Origin: Blautia wexlerae DSM 19850
GTDB lineage: Bacteria; Bacillota; Clostridia; Lachnospirales; Lachnospiraceae
Assembly (NCBI RefSeq): GCF_025148125.1
Contig: NZ_CP102267.1
Location: 2,366,501-2,430,500 of the forward strand
Direction: 5' to 3'
Length of the DNA: 64,000 bases
The stretch's first letter is position 1, and each line of letters begins with the position of its first letter. Under the pieces are notes generated by a model that did no database searches, was not told the DNA's origin, and saw only the letters and a list, made by a program, of their open reading frames with translations. The position numbers were made by a program, and so were the translations under genes. This document shows, in pieces, positions 34,166 through 41,785 of the stretch.

Positions 34166-36409
34166 TTATTCCAGCGTTTCCACCGCAAACAACGGTTCAC
34201 CGGCCTTGATTTCACCGTTTGCCAGAAGTCTGATCCTCTGGTTGTCTTCCGGTTCAGTATCAAGGATAGGGGAAGTGATGGACGGAGCATTGGCAGTTAA
34301 GAACTCCAAATCCAGTTTCATCATCGGATCGCCTTTTTTCACTTTCTGACCCTCTGTTACCAGGATTTCGAAGCCTTTTCCTTCCAGTTTTACAGTGTCG
34401 ATTCCCATATGAAGAAGCATAGGGATACCGGAATCTGTCTGGAAACCTATGGCATGTTTTGTATCAAAAATAAACTCAACTTCTCCGTCTGCAGGTGCAT
34501 ATACAGTACCTTCTGTTGGTGTCACCACTGCACCGTCACCCATCATTTTTCCTGCAAATCCTTCATCCGGTGCAGTAGAAAGATCTGCTGCGATTCCGTC
34601 TACAGGGCTGTAAATGATTGCTGTTTTTCTGATTTTTTCTTCTTTTACAGGTGTCAAGGCCTGTGCTGTACCTGCATTTTTGTCCTCAACCTCTGCACTG
34701 TTCTGTCCATCTGCATTTCCTGCTGCAGCATTTTCCTGTACCTGTACCTTATCCGGTGTCTCATCCGCGAATTCTTTGGGAGCAGTCTCCAGATATTCTT
34801 CCAGCTTCGCCTTGATAACAGTTACATGAGGTCCATAGATAACCTGTACGCCCTGTCCTTTTTTCACGATTCCTCTGGAATCTGTCTGTTTCAGAAGTTC
34901 ATCGCGAACTCTCTCAGGCTCTGCAACTGTGATACGAAGTCTGGTCGCACAACAGTCAACATCTACGATATTTTTCTTTCCGCCAAGGCCTCTGGTGATC
35001 AGTTCACTTACCGGATCACCGGAGATTGCTGCAACTGCACCAGCTGTCTTTCCGGCTTCTTTTCTTGCATTTACATCAGCTTTTGTATAAAGCTTTGTCT
35101 CTGTATCATCATCTTCACGTCCCGGAGTCTTGAAATTAAATTTCCTGATCATAAATGTAAAGATCACATAATACAGGACGAAATAAATAATACCAACCGG
35201 GATGATTCTCAGCCAGCTTGTTTTTGCATTTCCCTGCAGGATACCAAAGAGGAACAGGTCAAGGAAACCGCCTGAGAAAGTAAGTCCTACTGCAATATTC
35301 AACATATGTGCGATCATATAGGCCGCACCTGCCAGGATCACCTGAACTACGAACAGTGCCGGAGCTACAAACAGGAATGAGAATTCCAGCGGTTCAGTGA
35401 TACCAGTAAACATACATGCCAGCGCTGCGGAAAGAAGAAGTCCGCCTGCCGCTTTTTTCTTCTCAGGTTTTGCACAGCGATACATAGCCAGCGCTGCTCC
35501 CGGAAGACCAAAAATCATAAAGATAAACTCACCAGAGAAATATCTGGTTGCATCCGCACTGAAATGTGCTATATTTGCAGAATCAGCAAGCTGCGCAAAG
35601 AAGATATTCTGTCCGCCCTGTACCACCTGTCCTGCAACTTCCATAGTTCCGCCCACTGCTGTCTGCCAGAATGGCATATAAAATACATGATGCAACCCAA
35701 AGGGGATCAGTGCTCGTTTAATAATACCAAAAATCAGAGTTCCCAGATATCCACTGCCTGTTACCAGACCGCCCAGAGCATAAATACCGTTCTGAACTAC
35801 CGGCCATACAAAATACATCAGGATTCCCACAAACATATATACGATTGTGGAAATGATCGGTATAAATCTTGAGCCGCCAAAGAATGACAGCGCATTCGGA
35901 AGCACAATTTTGTGGAAACGGTTATGAAGTGCCGCAACACCAAGACCTACGATAATACCGCCGAATACACCCATCTGCAGAGACTGGATCCCGCATACAG
36001 AAGTAATGGTTCCATCCAGTACATCTGCTGCTATCTGACCGTCTGCTGTGATTTCATTGTTGATAAGAAGCATGGCACTGACAGCCACATTCATAACGAA
36101 ATATGCAATCAGCGCAGAAAGAGCAGCAACCTCTTTCTCTTTCTTTGCCATACCAATGGCAACACCAACAGCAAAGATCAGCGGCAGATTGTCAAATACA
36201 GCACTTCCGACCTTGTTCATAATGATTAGAAGAGAATTAAGTAATGTTCCACTTCCCAGGATCTTCTGCAATCCATAGGTAGCGATAGTTGTTTCATTTG
36301 TGAAGGAACTGCCGATACCAAGCAGCAAACCTGCAACAGGGAGAATTGCGATCGGAAGCATAAAGGATCTTCCCACACGCTGCAAAACTCCAAAAATCTT
36401 GTCTTTCAT
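34166..36409 (-). CDS. ptsG: PTS glucose permease, domains IIC-IIB-IIA
   Basis: 747 aa from the ATG at 36409 (MKDKIFGVLQRVGRSFMLPI) with RBS AAAAGGAGA; the frame is open further upstream but that stretch is the RNA leader. The EIIC membrane domain (1-440, FGLHHVFYMPFWQTAVGG) is followed by EIIB (about 460-540, phospho-Cys in DVDCCATRLRIT), a charged linker, and EIIA (about 600-747, phospho-His in LLHMGIDTVKL). It imports and phosphorylates glucose or a related sugar; the glucose family is more likely than N-acetylglucosamine by the EIIC sequence. Expression is controlled by antitermination. Confidence 0.92.
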   Translation of the reverse strand: MKDKIFGVLQRVGRSFMLPIAILPVAGLLLGIGSSFTNETTIATYGLQKILGSGTLLNSLLIIMNKVGSAVFDNLPLIFAVGVAIGMAKKEKEVAALSALIAYFVMNVAVSAMLLINNEITADGQIAADVLDGTITSVCGIQSLQMGVFGGIIVGLGVAALHNRFHKIVLPNALSFFGGSRFIPIISTIVYMFVGILMYFVWPVVQNGIYALGGLVTGSGYLGTLIFGIIKRALIPFGLHHVFYMPFWQTAVGGTMEVAGQVVQGGQNIFFAQLADSANIAHFSADATRYFSGEFIFMIFGLPGAALAMYRCAKPEKKKAAGGLLLSAALACMFTGITEPLEFSFLFVAPALFVVQVILAGAAYMIAHMLNIAVGLTFSGGFLDLFLFGILQGNAKTSWLRIIPVGIIYFVLYYVIFTFMIRKFNFKTPGREDDDTETKLYTKADVNARKEAGKTAGAVAAISGDPVSELITRGLGGKKNIVDVDCCATRLRITVAEPERVRDELLKQTDSRGIVKKGQGVQVIYGPHVTVIKAKLEEYLETAPKEFADETPDKVQVQENAAAGNADGQNSAEVEDKNAGTAQALTPVKEEKIRKTAIIYSPVDGIAADLSTAPDEGFAGKMMGDGAVVTPTEGTVYAPADGEVEFIFDTKHAIGFQTDSGIPMLLHMGIDTVKLEGKGFEILVTEGQKVKKGDPMMKLDLEFLTANAPSITSPILDTEPEDNQRIRLLANGEIKAGEPLFAVETLE

Positions 36410-36517
36410 GTTTTTTTGTCTCCTTTTCCTTATTCGTGCGAATAAACCGTCTTGTTTCCGGGAGATTAAAACCTTCTGACATATGATTATTCCGCGTTTT
36501 ACCACATAAAATACATC

Positions 36518-36599
36518 AAAAAAAGGCACTAACCCCCATAAACATTAAAAAATAACATTTATGACCGGTTAATGCCTGCCTGTCCAGTAACACACCAAA
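36518..36599 (-). promoter_or_regulatory. RAT antiterminator and overlapping terminator in the ptsG leader
   Basis: Minus strand: a RAT-like element with GTTACTGGACAGGCAGGCA and TTAACC (36565-36599) resembles the LicT target GTTACTG-A-AAAGCAGGCAAAACC. It overlaps the first arm of a terminator, AGGCATTAACC (36567-36577), which pairs with GGTTAGTGCCT (about 36524-36535) and is followed by seven T (36518-36524). The two folds exclude each other, the classical LicT/GlcT switch. Confidence 0.85.
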
Positions 36600-36609
36600 T
36601 CTGTGCTAT

Positions 36610-36638
36610 ACTATAAAGGATTATTTATTCCCTGTCAA
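36610..36638 (-). promoter_or_regulatory. Sigma-A promoter of ptsG
   Basis: On the minus strand a consensus TTGACA (36633-36638), spacer of exactly 17 nt, and TATAGT (36610-36615). Transcription would start a few bases before the RAT element. Confidence 0.88.
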
Positions 36639-36810
36639 GATACTCAGGAAAATTTTTTACAAAATATTTTTGCATTTTATGAATCAATCTCTGTAATGAC
36701 CATTTATTATTTTTCAAAGCCGCAACATTCTCTGCATCCTTCTGATCTGATAGAAATTTATTGATTTCCCACTGCTGCAGGCTGCACGTTCAACTTGATC
36801 ACTCTGTCTT

Positions 36811-36872
36811 CCCATTTTAATTCATTCAGATCTACAGAAATGTACACCCCATCGCTGAGTTTAAGCTCTTTT
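36811..36872 (-). pseudogene. GGDEF-domain gene fragment
   Basis: The minus strand reads LKLSDGVYISVDLNELKW, clearly related to NLSEEWVYISVDLNGLKR in the diguanylate cyclase at 28302-29726; the DNA also matches (CAGATCTACAGAAATGTA). The frame then runs to a stop without other GGDEF motifs. It is a short leftover of a second cyclase gene. The remaining intergenic DNA between 36640 and 36885 shows nothing else. Confidence 0.6.
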
Positions 36873-36885
36873 CAGGGGGATTTTA

Positions 36886-38849
36886 TCAGTTTCTCTCTTC
36901 CAGATATTCCAGACATTCATTCACACCTTTAATACCAAGTTCCTTGCACACTTTATCCTGAATTTCCACCAGACATTCCAAAAGAAGAGGATTAAACATT
37001 CCGCATTCTCCATTCAGGATCATTTCCATTGCCTTTTCATGAGAATATGCTTTCTTATATACCCGGTCACTTACCAGGGCATCATACACATCTGCCAGTG
37101 ATACCACCTGTGCAGATATGGGGATTTCTTCTCCCTTCAAACCATCCGGATATCCTTTTCCATCATAACGTTCATGATGCCAGCGGCATATTTCATCATC
37201 TCTTCATCATGATACATTTCCAGCCTGTCAAGCATCCGGGCACCTATGATCGTGTGCTGTTTCATGGCTTCAAATTCTTCCTTTGTAAGCTTTCCGGGTT
37301 TATTCAGAATTTTTTCATCAATTCCAATCTTACCGATATCATGAAGTGCGGAAGCTGTGGCGATCATATGCTGCTGAGACCAGGAAAGATCGTAATTCTC
37401 TGATTTTCGCATCAATTTCTCCAGCAAAAGCTGAGTCAGAATATTAATATGCAACACATGAAGCCCGCTTTCACCATTTCGGAACTCTACAATCTGACTG
37501 AGAATCCCGGTCATCATACGGTTGTTTTTCTCTTTTTCATAAATCTGATCTGTTACCAAATGGATCAGACGCCTTTGCTTGGCATAAAGCTTGATCATAT
37601 TGATAACCCGCTGATATACCACCTTAGCATCAAATGGTCTGCTTATATAATCCGAAGCCCCCAGTTCGTAGGCACGGCGGATATAACTCTCTGATCCTTC
37701 ACTGGAAATCATGATCACCGGTATATCCTCGATCCATTTATCTCTGTTCATATAGGCGAGTACTTCAAATCCATCCATTTTTGGCATAATAATATCCAAC
37801 AGAACCAATGAGATTTCAGGTCCATACTGCTCCAGCATCTTCAGAGCCTCTTCCCCGTCACAGGCCTCCAGTATCCGGTATTCTTTTCCCAGAATTTCCT
37901 TAAGTATCTCACGGTTCATTTCAGAATCATCAACAACCAGAAGCTGAGGCAGGTTTCTTTTTTCCATCTTGTCTGTATTTTGCTTCTGCTCCCACCGGGT
38001 CACTACTATATTTTTATGTCCCTTGGCCATATACATAAGTCTGTCTGCTTTGGTGATTGCTTCCTCCAATCTGCCATGGGTAAACATAGCTCCACCAATG
38101 CTCACTGAAAGCTTCCGACGATTAAAACCCGGAATATGCGTCGCATGGATCTTCTCCTGGATCATACGGAGCTTCTGTGAAAAGACTTCCTTCTCAATTC
38201 CGGGCAGGATCAGCAGAAATTCATCTCCTCCATAGCGCACCAGAATATCCGTACGACGGATATAATGCCGAATTACATTCACTACGGTTGTCAGTACCAG
38301 GTCTCCTCCATCATGACCATAAGTGTCATTGAACAATTTGAAATCATCCAGATCGATAACTGCAACTCCGGCATTCAAAGACATATTTTTGACTTTTTCC
38401 TCAAAATATCTGCGATTATACGCCCCTGTCAGCACATCCTTATACAGCTTTTCGCTATATACAGTCAGCTTTTCCGTCAGTTTTTCATATCCTTTCTCAT
38501 CTGTCAGCGTGTTCTCGTCCAGCTTTTTCAGCATTTCCATTACATAGGGCTCATCATCAATCTCCAGATACCTTGCAAATACCTGATACATATCAGAATC
38601 GAGAAATTCAATTTTGGATGTCTGTTTCTTCTCCTCCAGTGCTTTAAGGGAAATACAATTCTCACATCTTTTATCTTTATTCCAGAAAGCATAACACTGG
38701 CAAAGATTTTCTCTTCCTGCAAGCTTACTTTCCATTCCGGCAGCCTGCAGATCACTCCCTTTCAGGAGACGGACTACATCAAAAATCTCCCGAAGCACCT
38801 CCATTTTATTCTCTGCTTCCTGCATCGTCATTTGTTTCCACTCAATCAT
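36886..38849 (-). pseudogene. GGDEF-REC-HD-GYP c-di-GMP regulator, frameshifted in the HD-GYP domain
   Basis: The first frame starts at the ATG at 38849 (MIEWKQMTMQ; RBS AGAGG) and runs to 37137, 570 aa. A Cys cluster (50, 52, 62, 65 in CQCYAFWNKDKRCENC) is followed by GGDEF (207-211, with the RRTD inhibitory site before it), a receiver domain (LLVVDDSEMNR, LVLLDIIMPKMDG) and the HD half LHDIGKIGIDEKILNKPGKL. Reading then shifts at about 37186-37193. The other frame continues perfectly with ICRWHHERYDGKGYPDGLKG and on to ISAQVVSLADVYDALVS and a stop at 36886. The short repeat AAATATGC at the break suggests a small deletion between two copies. Phosphodiesterase activity should be lost; cyclase activity may remain. 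Confidence 0.85.
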
Positions 38850-39028
38850 TATTCCCAGCCTCTCACGAACAACAGCTTTTTTCTGCAATATAAACTTGTA
38901 TTATTATACCACTTACTCATCATGCAGTACAACAATAATATTTTTTCCTAATTTCTTAATTTCATAAAGGGAGCGCCTCAAAAACAGTCCTTGAGGGGTG
39001 CGACCACAATATCACGACCCCGCCAGTA

Positions 39029-39118
39029 ATGGAAGAAATTCTCACCACATTTCTTGTCTCTGTTATAGCAGGCGTAGTTAGCTACTACATATGCAAATGG
39101 CTGGACAGCAGACGATAG
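39029..39118 (+). CDS. 29-aa Fst-like membrane toxin of a type I toxin-antitoxin locus
   Basis: A small ORF: ATG at 39029, protein MEEILTTFLVSVIAGVVSYY then ICKWLDSRR, stop at 39118. One hydrophobic helix (about 4-22) is followed by W-L-D-x-(R/K), like the Fst/Ldr family of pore-forming toxins (Fst ends its helix with a similar L-D motif and a charged tail). A convergent small RNA shares its terminator and carries direct repeats of the toxin gene. The leader contains the stems CCTCAA/TTGAGG and GGGGT-CG/CG-ACCCC, which may hide the start. A clear Shine-Dalgarno is not visible right before the ATG, as is common in such toxins. Confidence 0.75.
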   Translation: MEEILTTFLVSVIAGVVSYYICKWLDSRR

Positions 39119-39157
39119 ACAGCAACAGTCTAAACGGAATAGTTCACCGTAACGAGC

Positions 39158-39230
39158 AAGAAAGCCCCCAGAGCTGGCACTCTGAGGGCTTTTGTTTTGC
39201 TTCAAGGAATCTCACCACATTCCCTAGCTA
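39158..39230 (-). ncRNA. Candidate antitoxin RNA (Fst/par RNA II-like)
   Basis: A minus-strand transcript of about 70 nt is predicted from the promoter at 39236-39264 to the shared terminator. Its 5' half contains the reverse complement of TCTCACCACATT (39210-39221), a 12-nt exact copy of toxin codons (39040-39051), and of TAGCTACT, which recurs in the toxin at 39079-39087. It can thus pair in trans with the toxin start region and also at the terminator, as RNA II of the pAD1 par locus does. Confidence 0.7.
39160..39196. terminator. Shared bidirectional terminator of toxin mRNA and antitoxin RNA
   Basis: AAAGCCCCCAGAG (39161-39173) pairs with CTCTGAGGGCTTT (39180-39192), with TTTTGTTTT on the plus side and TTTCTTGCT on the minus side. 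Both convergent transcripts end here. Confidence 0.88.
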
Positions 39231-39235
39231 CTGTT

Positions 39236-39264
39236 AGTATATGCGCAATGTGCCAAAAAGTCAA
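39236..39264 (-). promoter_or_regulatory. Promoter of the antitoxin RNA
   Basis: On the minus strand TTGACT (39259-39264), spacer of exactly 17 nt, TATACT (39236-39241). Near-consensus strength fits an abundant, unstable antitoxin RNA. Confidence 0.82.
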
Positions 39265-39386
39265 CTCAAAAATAGTGGGTGAAAAAGCCGCAGGCTGGAT
39301 GGGTGCCAGTCTGTGACTTAGTTGAATTTTATACTTTCTTTAGAAAACTTTTTAAACAAATTTCGTTTCTTTATTTTCCCAACAGA

Positions 39387-39438
39387 GGGTGCGACCCCAA
39401 TGTGGTCCTTCGACAGGGGGTGCGACCCCAATGTGGTC
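39387..39438 (+). repeat. Two tandem GGGTGCGACCCCAATGTGGTC repeats
   Basis: Identical 21-bp copies at 39387-39407 and 39418-39438 (31-bp period). Each contains the palindrome GGGTGCGACCC. A related copy in inverted orientation is at 41043-41067, beyond the IS4-like transposase, and a diverged one (38995-39016) lies in the toxin leader. The rest of 39265-39599 holds no gene. Confidence 0.85.
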
Positions 39439-39599
39439 AACCTAGCGTCAACTTAGGGGCATATTAGCGAATATCCTCTAATGCAAACTACAAAATTAAT
39501 CGGTTTATGACAGAAAACAGTTGCTGTTTTGTTGGAAACCAGAAGATTCATAAAAATTGCCGCACTTAAATAAGCCTATTGATGAATGCTGGCTCTATT

Positions 39600-40880
39600 T
39601 TAAAAAGAAGCTTTTTTATTTCGGAAATGTGAACGTCCCTTGGATTTCAATTTCTTCCTTGGAAACGACCTGCCGGGCAGGAGCTGTGATCTGCAGCGTA
39701 CAGCATCTGTATATAACTGTTCAATAATTGAAAGCTCAAACAGTCCGCAGAGTATTTTGGGAACAATACTTTTGATCCGTCCAATGATAAATGCACGATT
39801 GGCCTGATAACGGAACTTATTTGTGCTTTTGGCAGAAATCTGTATTTCTTCATCTGCTTCATTTTTTATAAGAGAGGCCAGATTCGATAAAAGCATATTT
39901 ATATAAAATTCCTGCTGTATAGACACTGCAGTAGCACCGGAAAACTCTTCCATGGCAAAGCGGCTTTTTAGTTCTTTGTACTTAAGTTCTACAGGCCATC
40001 TGTAGAAGTAAAGTTCCCGGAACATATCTTTTGTAACAGCAGGATCAAACAGGTTTGTTGCAAGATATTCTTTTGTGCCATCATCAAGCGGAATCTCAAG
40101 GACACGTATAGGTACATCGGAAGTACCTTCTTTTGAAGTTCCCTGAAGAATGGAAATCATATCACCATTGCATTTTTTAGATAAATTGATTCCCTCTTTC
40201 AGTCTCATAACACAGAGATGCCCATGCTCTACACAGTAGCGGAACATATCTTCTGAATAATAACCTCTGTCAAAAATAATAATACTGTTGTTATATAGTC
40301 CCATATCTTCAAGAACTTTAAGATGTTCTAATGCAGCTGCCCGTTCAGAGGAAAGAAATTTATGGATAGATGCATGAAGGATATAATCATCCAGAACATC
40401 ATAAATTATGCAAGCCAGTCCCATGGTATAACGTCGGTTTGGATCAGGATAGCTGGACATTTCGCCAAAGAAATCAAAAGTTGATTTTGAATTCGGAAGT
40501 TCGATCCTGGAACCATCTACTGCAAAAAGATGATAACCCTGCCACAGCTTTCTTGAAGGGATCTGGCTGTAAAACAGATCAACAGAAAGATAATAAAGTT
40601 CCTTGAACAGTGAAGGATTAATGAACTGTCTGGCTTTGGAAAGTGCCTGTTTTGAAACATCCGGAAAAGAAAGCGTGCCCAGTTCTTCTCTGATCTGTGA
40701 AAGATTCTGGAACATGGAAGCTTTTGAAGAGAAGAACAGATAAATAATAACTTGCAAAAGTGAAAGTTTTCTTCGCCGTACAAAATGTTTTTCCACCCGA
40801 TGGGGTTCCAGTTTAACTTGATCTGTGATATAATCTTTAATGGATTGGACGATATTTTTACAAATATTAGTTCGATTCAT
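39600..40880 (-). CDS. IS4-family transposase
   Basis: 426 aa. N-terminal IS4-type helical domain, then the DDE core: first Asp in YHLFAVDGSRIELPNSKST (about 115-133), second Asp in SIIIFDRGYYSEDMF (about 200-214), and the Y-R-E-K signature ELYFYRWPVELKYKELKSRF (about 285-305). It cuts and pastes its own element. The frame is complete with RBS TAGGAGG 6 nt before the ATG. The C-terminus is strongly basic. Confidence 0.9.
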   Translation of the reverse strand: MNRTNICKNIVQSIKDYITDQVKLEPHRVEKHFVRRRKLSLLQVIIYLFFSSKASMFQNLSQIREELGTLSFPDVSKQALSKARQFINPSLFKELYYLSVDLFYSQIPSRKLWQGYHLFAVDGSRIELPNSKSTFDFFGEMSSYPDPNRRYTMGLACIIYDVLDDYILHASIHKFLSSERAAALEHLKVLEDMGLYNNSIIIFDRGYYSEDMFRYCVEHGHLCVMRLKEGINLSKKCNGDMISILQGTSKEGTSDVPIRVLEIPLDDGTKEYLATNLFDPAVTKDMFRELYFYRWPVELKYKELKSRFAMEEFSGATAVSIQQEFYINMLLSNLASLIKNEADEEIQISAKSTNKFRYQANRAFIIGRIKSIVPKILCGLFELSIIEQLYTDAVRCRSQLLPGRSFPRKKLKSKGRSHFRNKKASF

Positions 40881-40886
40881 ATGGCA

Positions 40887-40969
40887 TACCTCCTACGTAT
40901 TGGAATAGATAAATATTTCGCCGGTAACGTAATATTGCTTAATCTATAAACCACATATTTAGGAGGATA
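40887..40969 (-). promoter_or_regulatory. Leader of the IS4-type transposase with RBS-complementary arm
   Basis: On the minus strand TATCCTCCTA (40960-40969) lies upstream of the RBS TAGGAGGTA (40887-40895); seven core bases pair perfectly and two more with a bulge. As with the IS1182-like element, an incoming read-through transcript could hide the RBS while a transcript started between the arms would not. Confidence 0.45.
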
Positions 40970-41003
40970 TGTCAAGATATTTATATAAAAAAATCCAGAA
41001 TAT

Positions 41004-41040
41004 AAGCCCAGAATCGTTGAATTTTCAGCATTCTGGGCTT
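41004..41040. terminator. Perfect hairpin at the upstream end of the IS4-type element
   Basis: AAGCCCAGAAT (41004-41014) pairs with ATTCTGGGCTT (41030-41040), 11 bp perfect. It sits between the end repeat and the transposase promoter and may insulate the transposase from outside transcription. There is no long U-tract. Confidence 0.5.
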
Positions 41041-41132
41041 AAGTTGACCACATTGGGGTGCGACCCCAACCGGTCGCAGAAATAAGTGTTTTAATTTTTT
41101 TATTGTATGACAAGGATACCTAGAGAATTCTC

Positions 41133-41597
41133 CTATGATTCTCCTCCAGCCATATATTTTTCAAAACTGTCTGGTGAATATTTAACAGACAATGTTCCAT
41201 CGGTTTTAACTGTTATTTCTGCATTTATATATTCCCCTCCCCATTTCTTAGATTTCATATGTAAATTAGAAAAATTGGGAAATTCTTCATTAAATGCCGC
41301 TTTTAAAGCAGTATCCATAGAATTAAACGCATTTCCCGATGTACCGGTTCCAATTCCAATTCTAATTTCAATAAAATTATCCGTTAACGAATGCCCATCT
41401 ATTATATAAATCTCAACTGCCTTCACCAGTTCTTCCATATTACTGGCATCTGCTGCCTTTCTGGATTTTTCTACATATTTCGTATATTGCGGTGCAATTA
41501 TTCCAACAAGAATTGCAAGAATCGCCACTACTATTACTAATTCTATTAATGTAAATCCTCCATTTTTACGCTTCCTGATATTTCTTTTTACTATTAT
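41133..41597 (-). CDS. Type IV pilin-like gene without a normal start codon
   Basis: The frame encodes VKRNIRKRKNGGFTLIELVI, then VVAILAILVGIIAPQYTKYVEKSRKAADAS and a pilin body ending ITVKTDGTLSVKYSPDSFEK, about 154 aa, closely related to the pilins at 59985 and 60624 (shared KSKKW and ITV-x-x-DG). No ATG, GTG or TTG lies in frame before the signal: after the in-frame TGA the codons are GTA ATA ATA GTA AAA. The RBS AGGAGG is 7 nt before the first ATA (41597), so an ATG-to-ATA mutation or AUA initiation is likely. A GTG inside the stalk (41528) would remove the secretion signal. Confidence 0.7.
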   Translation of the reverse strand: MIVKRNIRKRKNGGFTLIELVIVVAILAILVGIIAPQYTKYVEKSRKAADASNMEELVKAVEIYIIDGHSLTDNFIEIRIGIGTGTSGNAFNSMDTALKAAFNEEFPNFSNLHMKSKKWGGEYINAEITVKTDGTLSVKYSPDSFEKYMAGGES

Positions 41598-41723
41598 TAC
41601 TCACCCTCCTTTCCGCATTATATCAAAGGATAAATTGTTCAGAAAAATGTTTGTCAAATTTCTTTTTGATATCGTACCATATTAAAGAAATTCTGTAAAC
41701 AAGCAGATTATCCAACTTTTACC

Positions 41724-41776
41724 AAAATGGTTTCACAGTATTATTATTTCTTAATACCATGAAACCATTTTTTCTT
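41724..41776. terminator. Terminator after the giant DUF5057-like gene
   Basis: AAAATGGTTTCA (41724-41735) and TGAAACCATTTT (41760-41771) form a perfect 12-bp stem with a 24-nt loop; T-runs flank it more clearly on the plus side. It separates the main pilus operon from the last pilin gene. Confidence 0.7.
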
Positions 41777-41785
41777 AAATATAAA

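Larger units (their letters stand above)
39425..41059 (-). mobile_element. IS4-type insertion sequence (limits from inverted repeats)
   Basis: The single transposase gene is bracketed by the inverted repeat ACCCCAATGTGGTCAAC (39425-39441) and GTTGACCACATTGGGGT (41043-41059), 17 of 17 bases. A shorter nested pair, GTCAACTTA (39447-39455) and TAAGTTGAC (41040-41048), lies inside. The true tips could be either pair. No target duplication could be assigned because the repeats continue outside on the left. Confidence 0.6.

Noticed and set aside
34409..35275. 288-codon plus-strand open frame
   Set aside because: Lies wholly antisense to the ptsG coding sequence; its composition is an artefact of the reverse strand.
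38978..39205. 75-codon minus-strand open frame
   Set aside because: Antisense to the toxin ORF and its terminator; no RBS and no plausible protein features.
39387..39438. CRISPR array
   Set aside because: Only two copies 31 bp apart with a 10-bp gap, internally palindromic, no cas genes; better explained as IS-end repeats.
41133..41528. Pilin starting at the GTG at 41528
   Set aside because: That start lies inside the hydrophobic stalk and would remove the GGFTLIE processing site; the upstream frame with ATA is the original gene.
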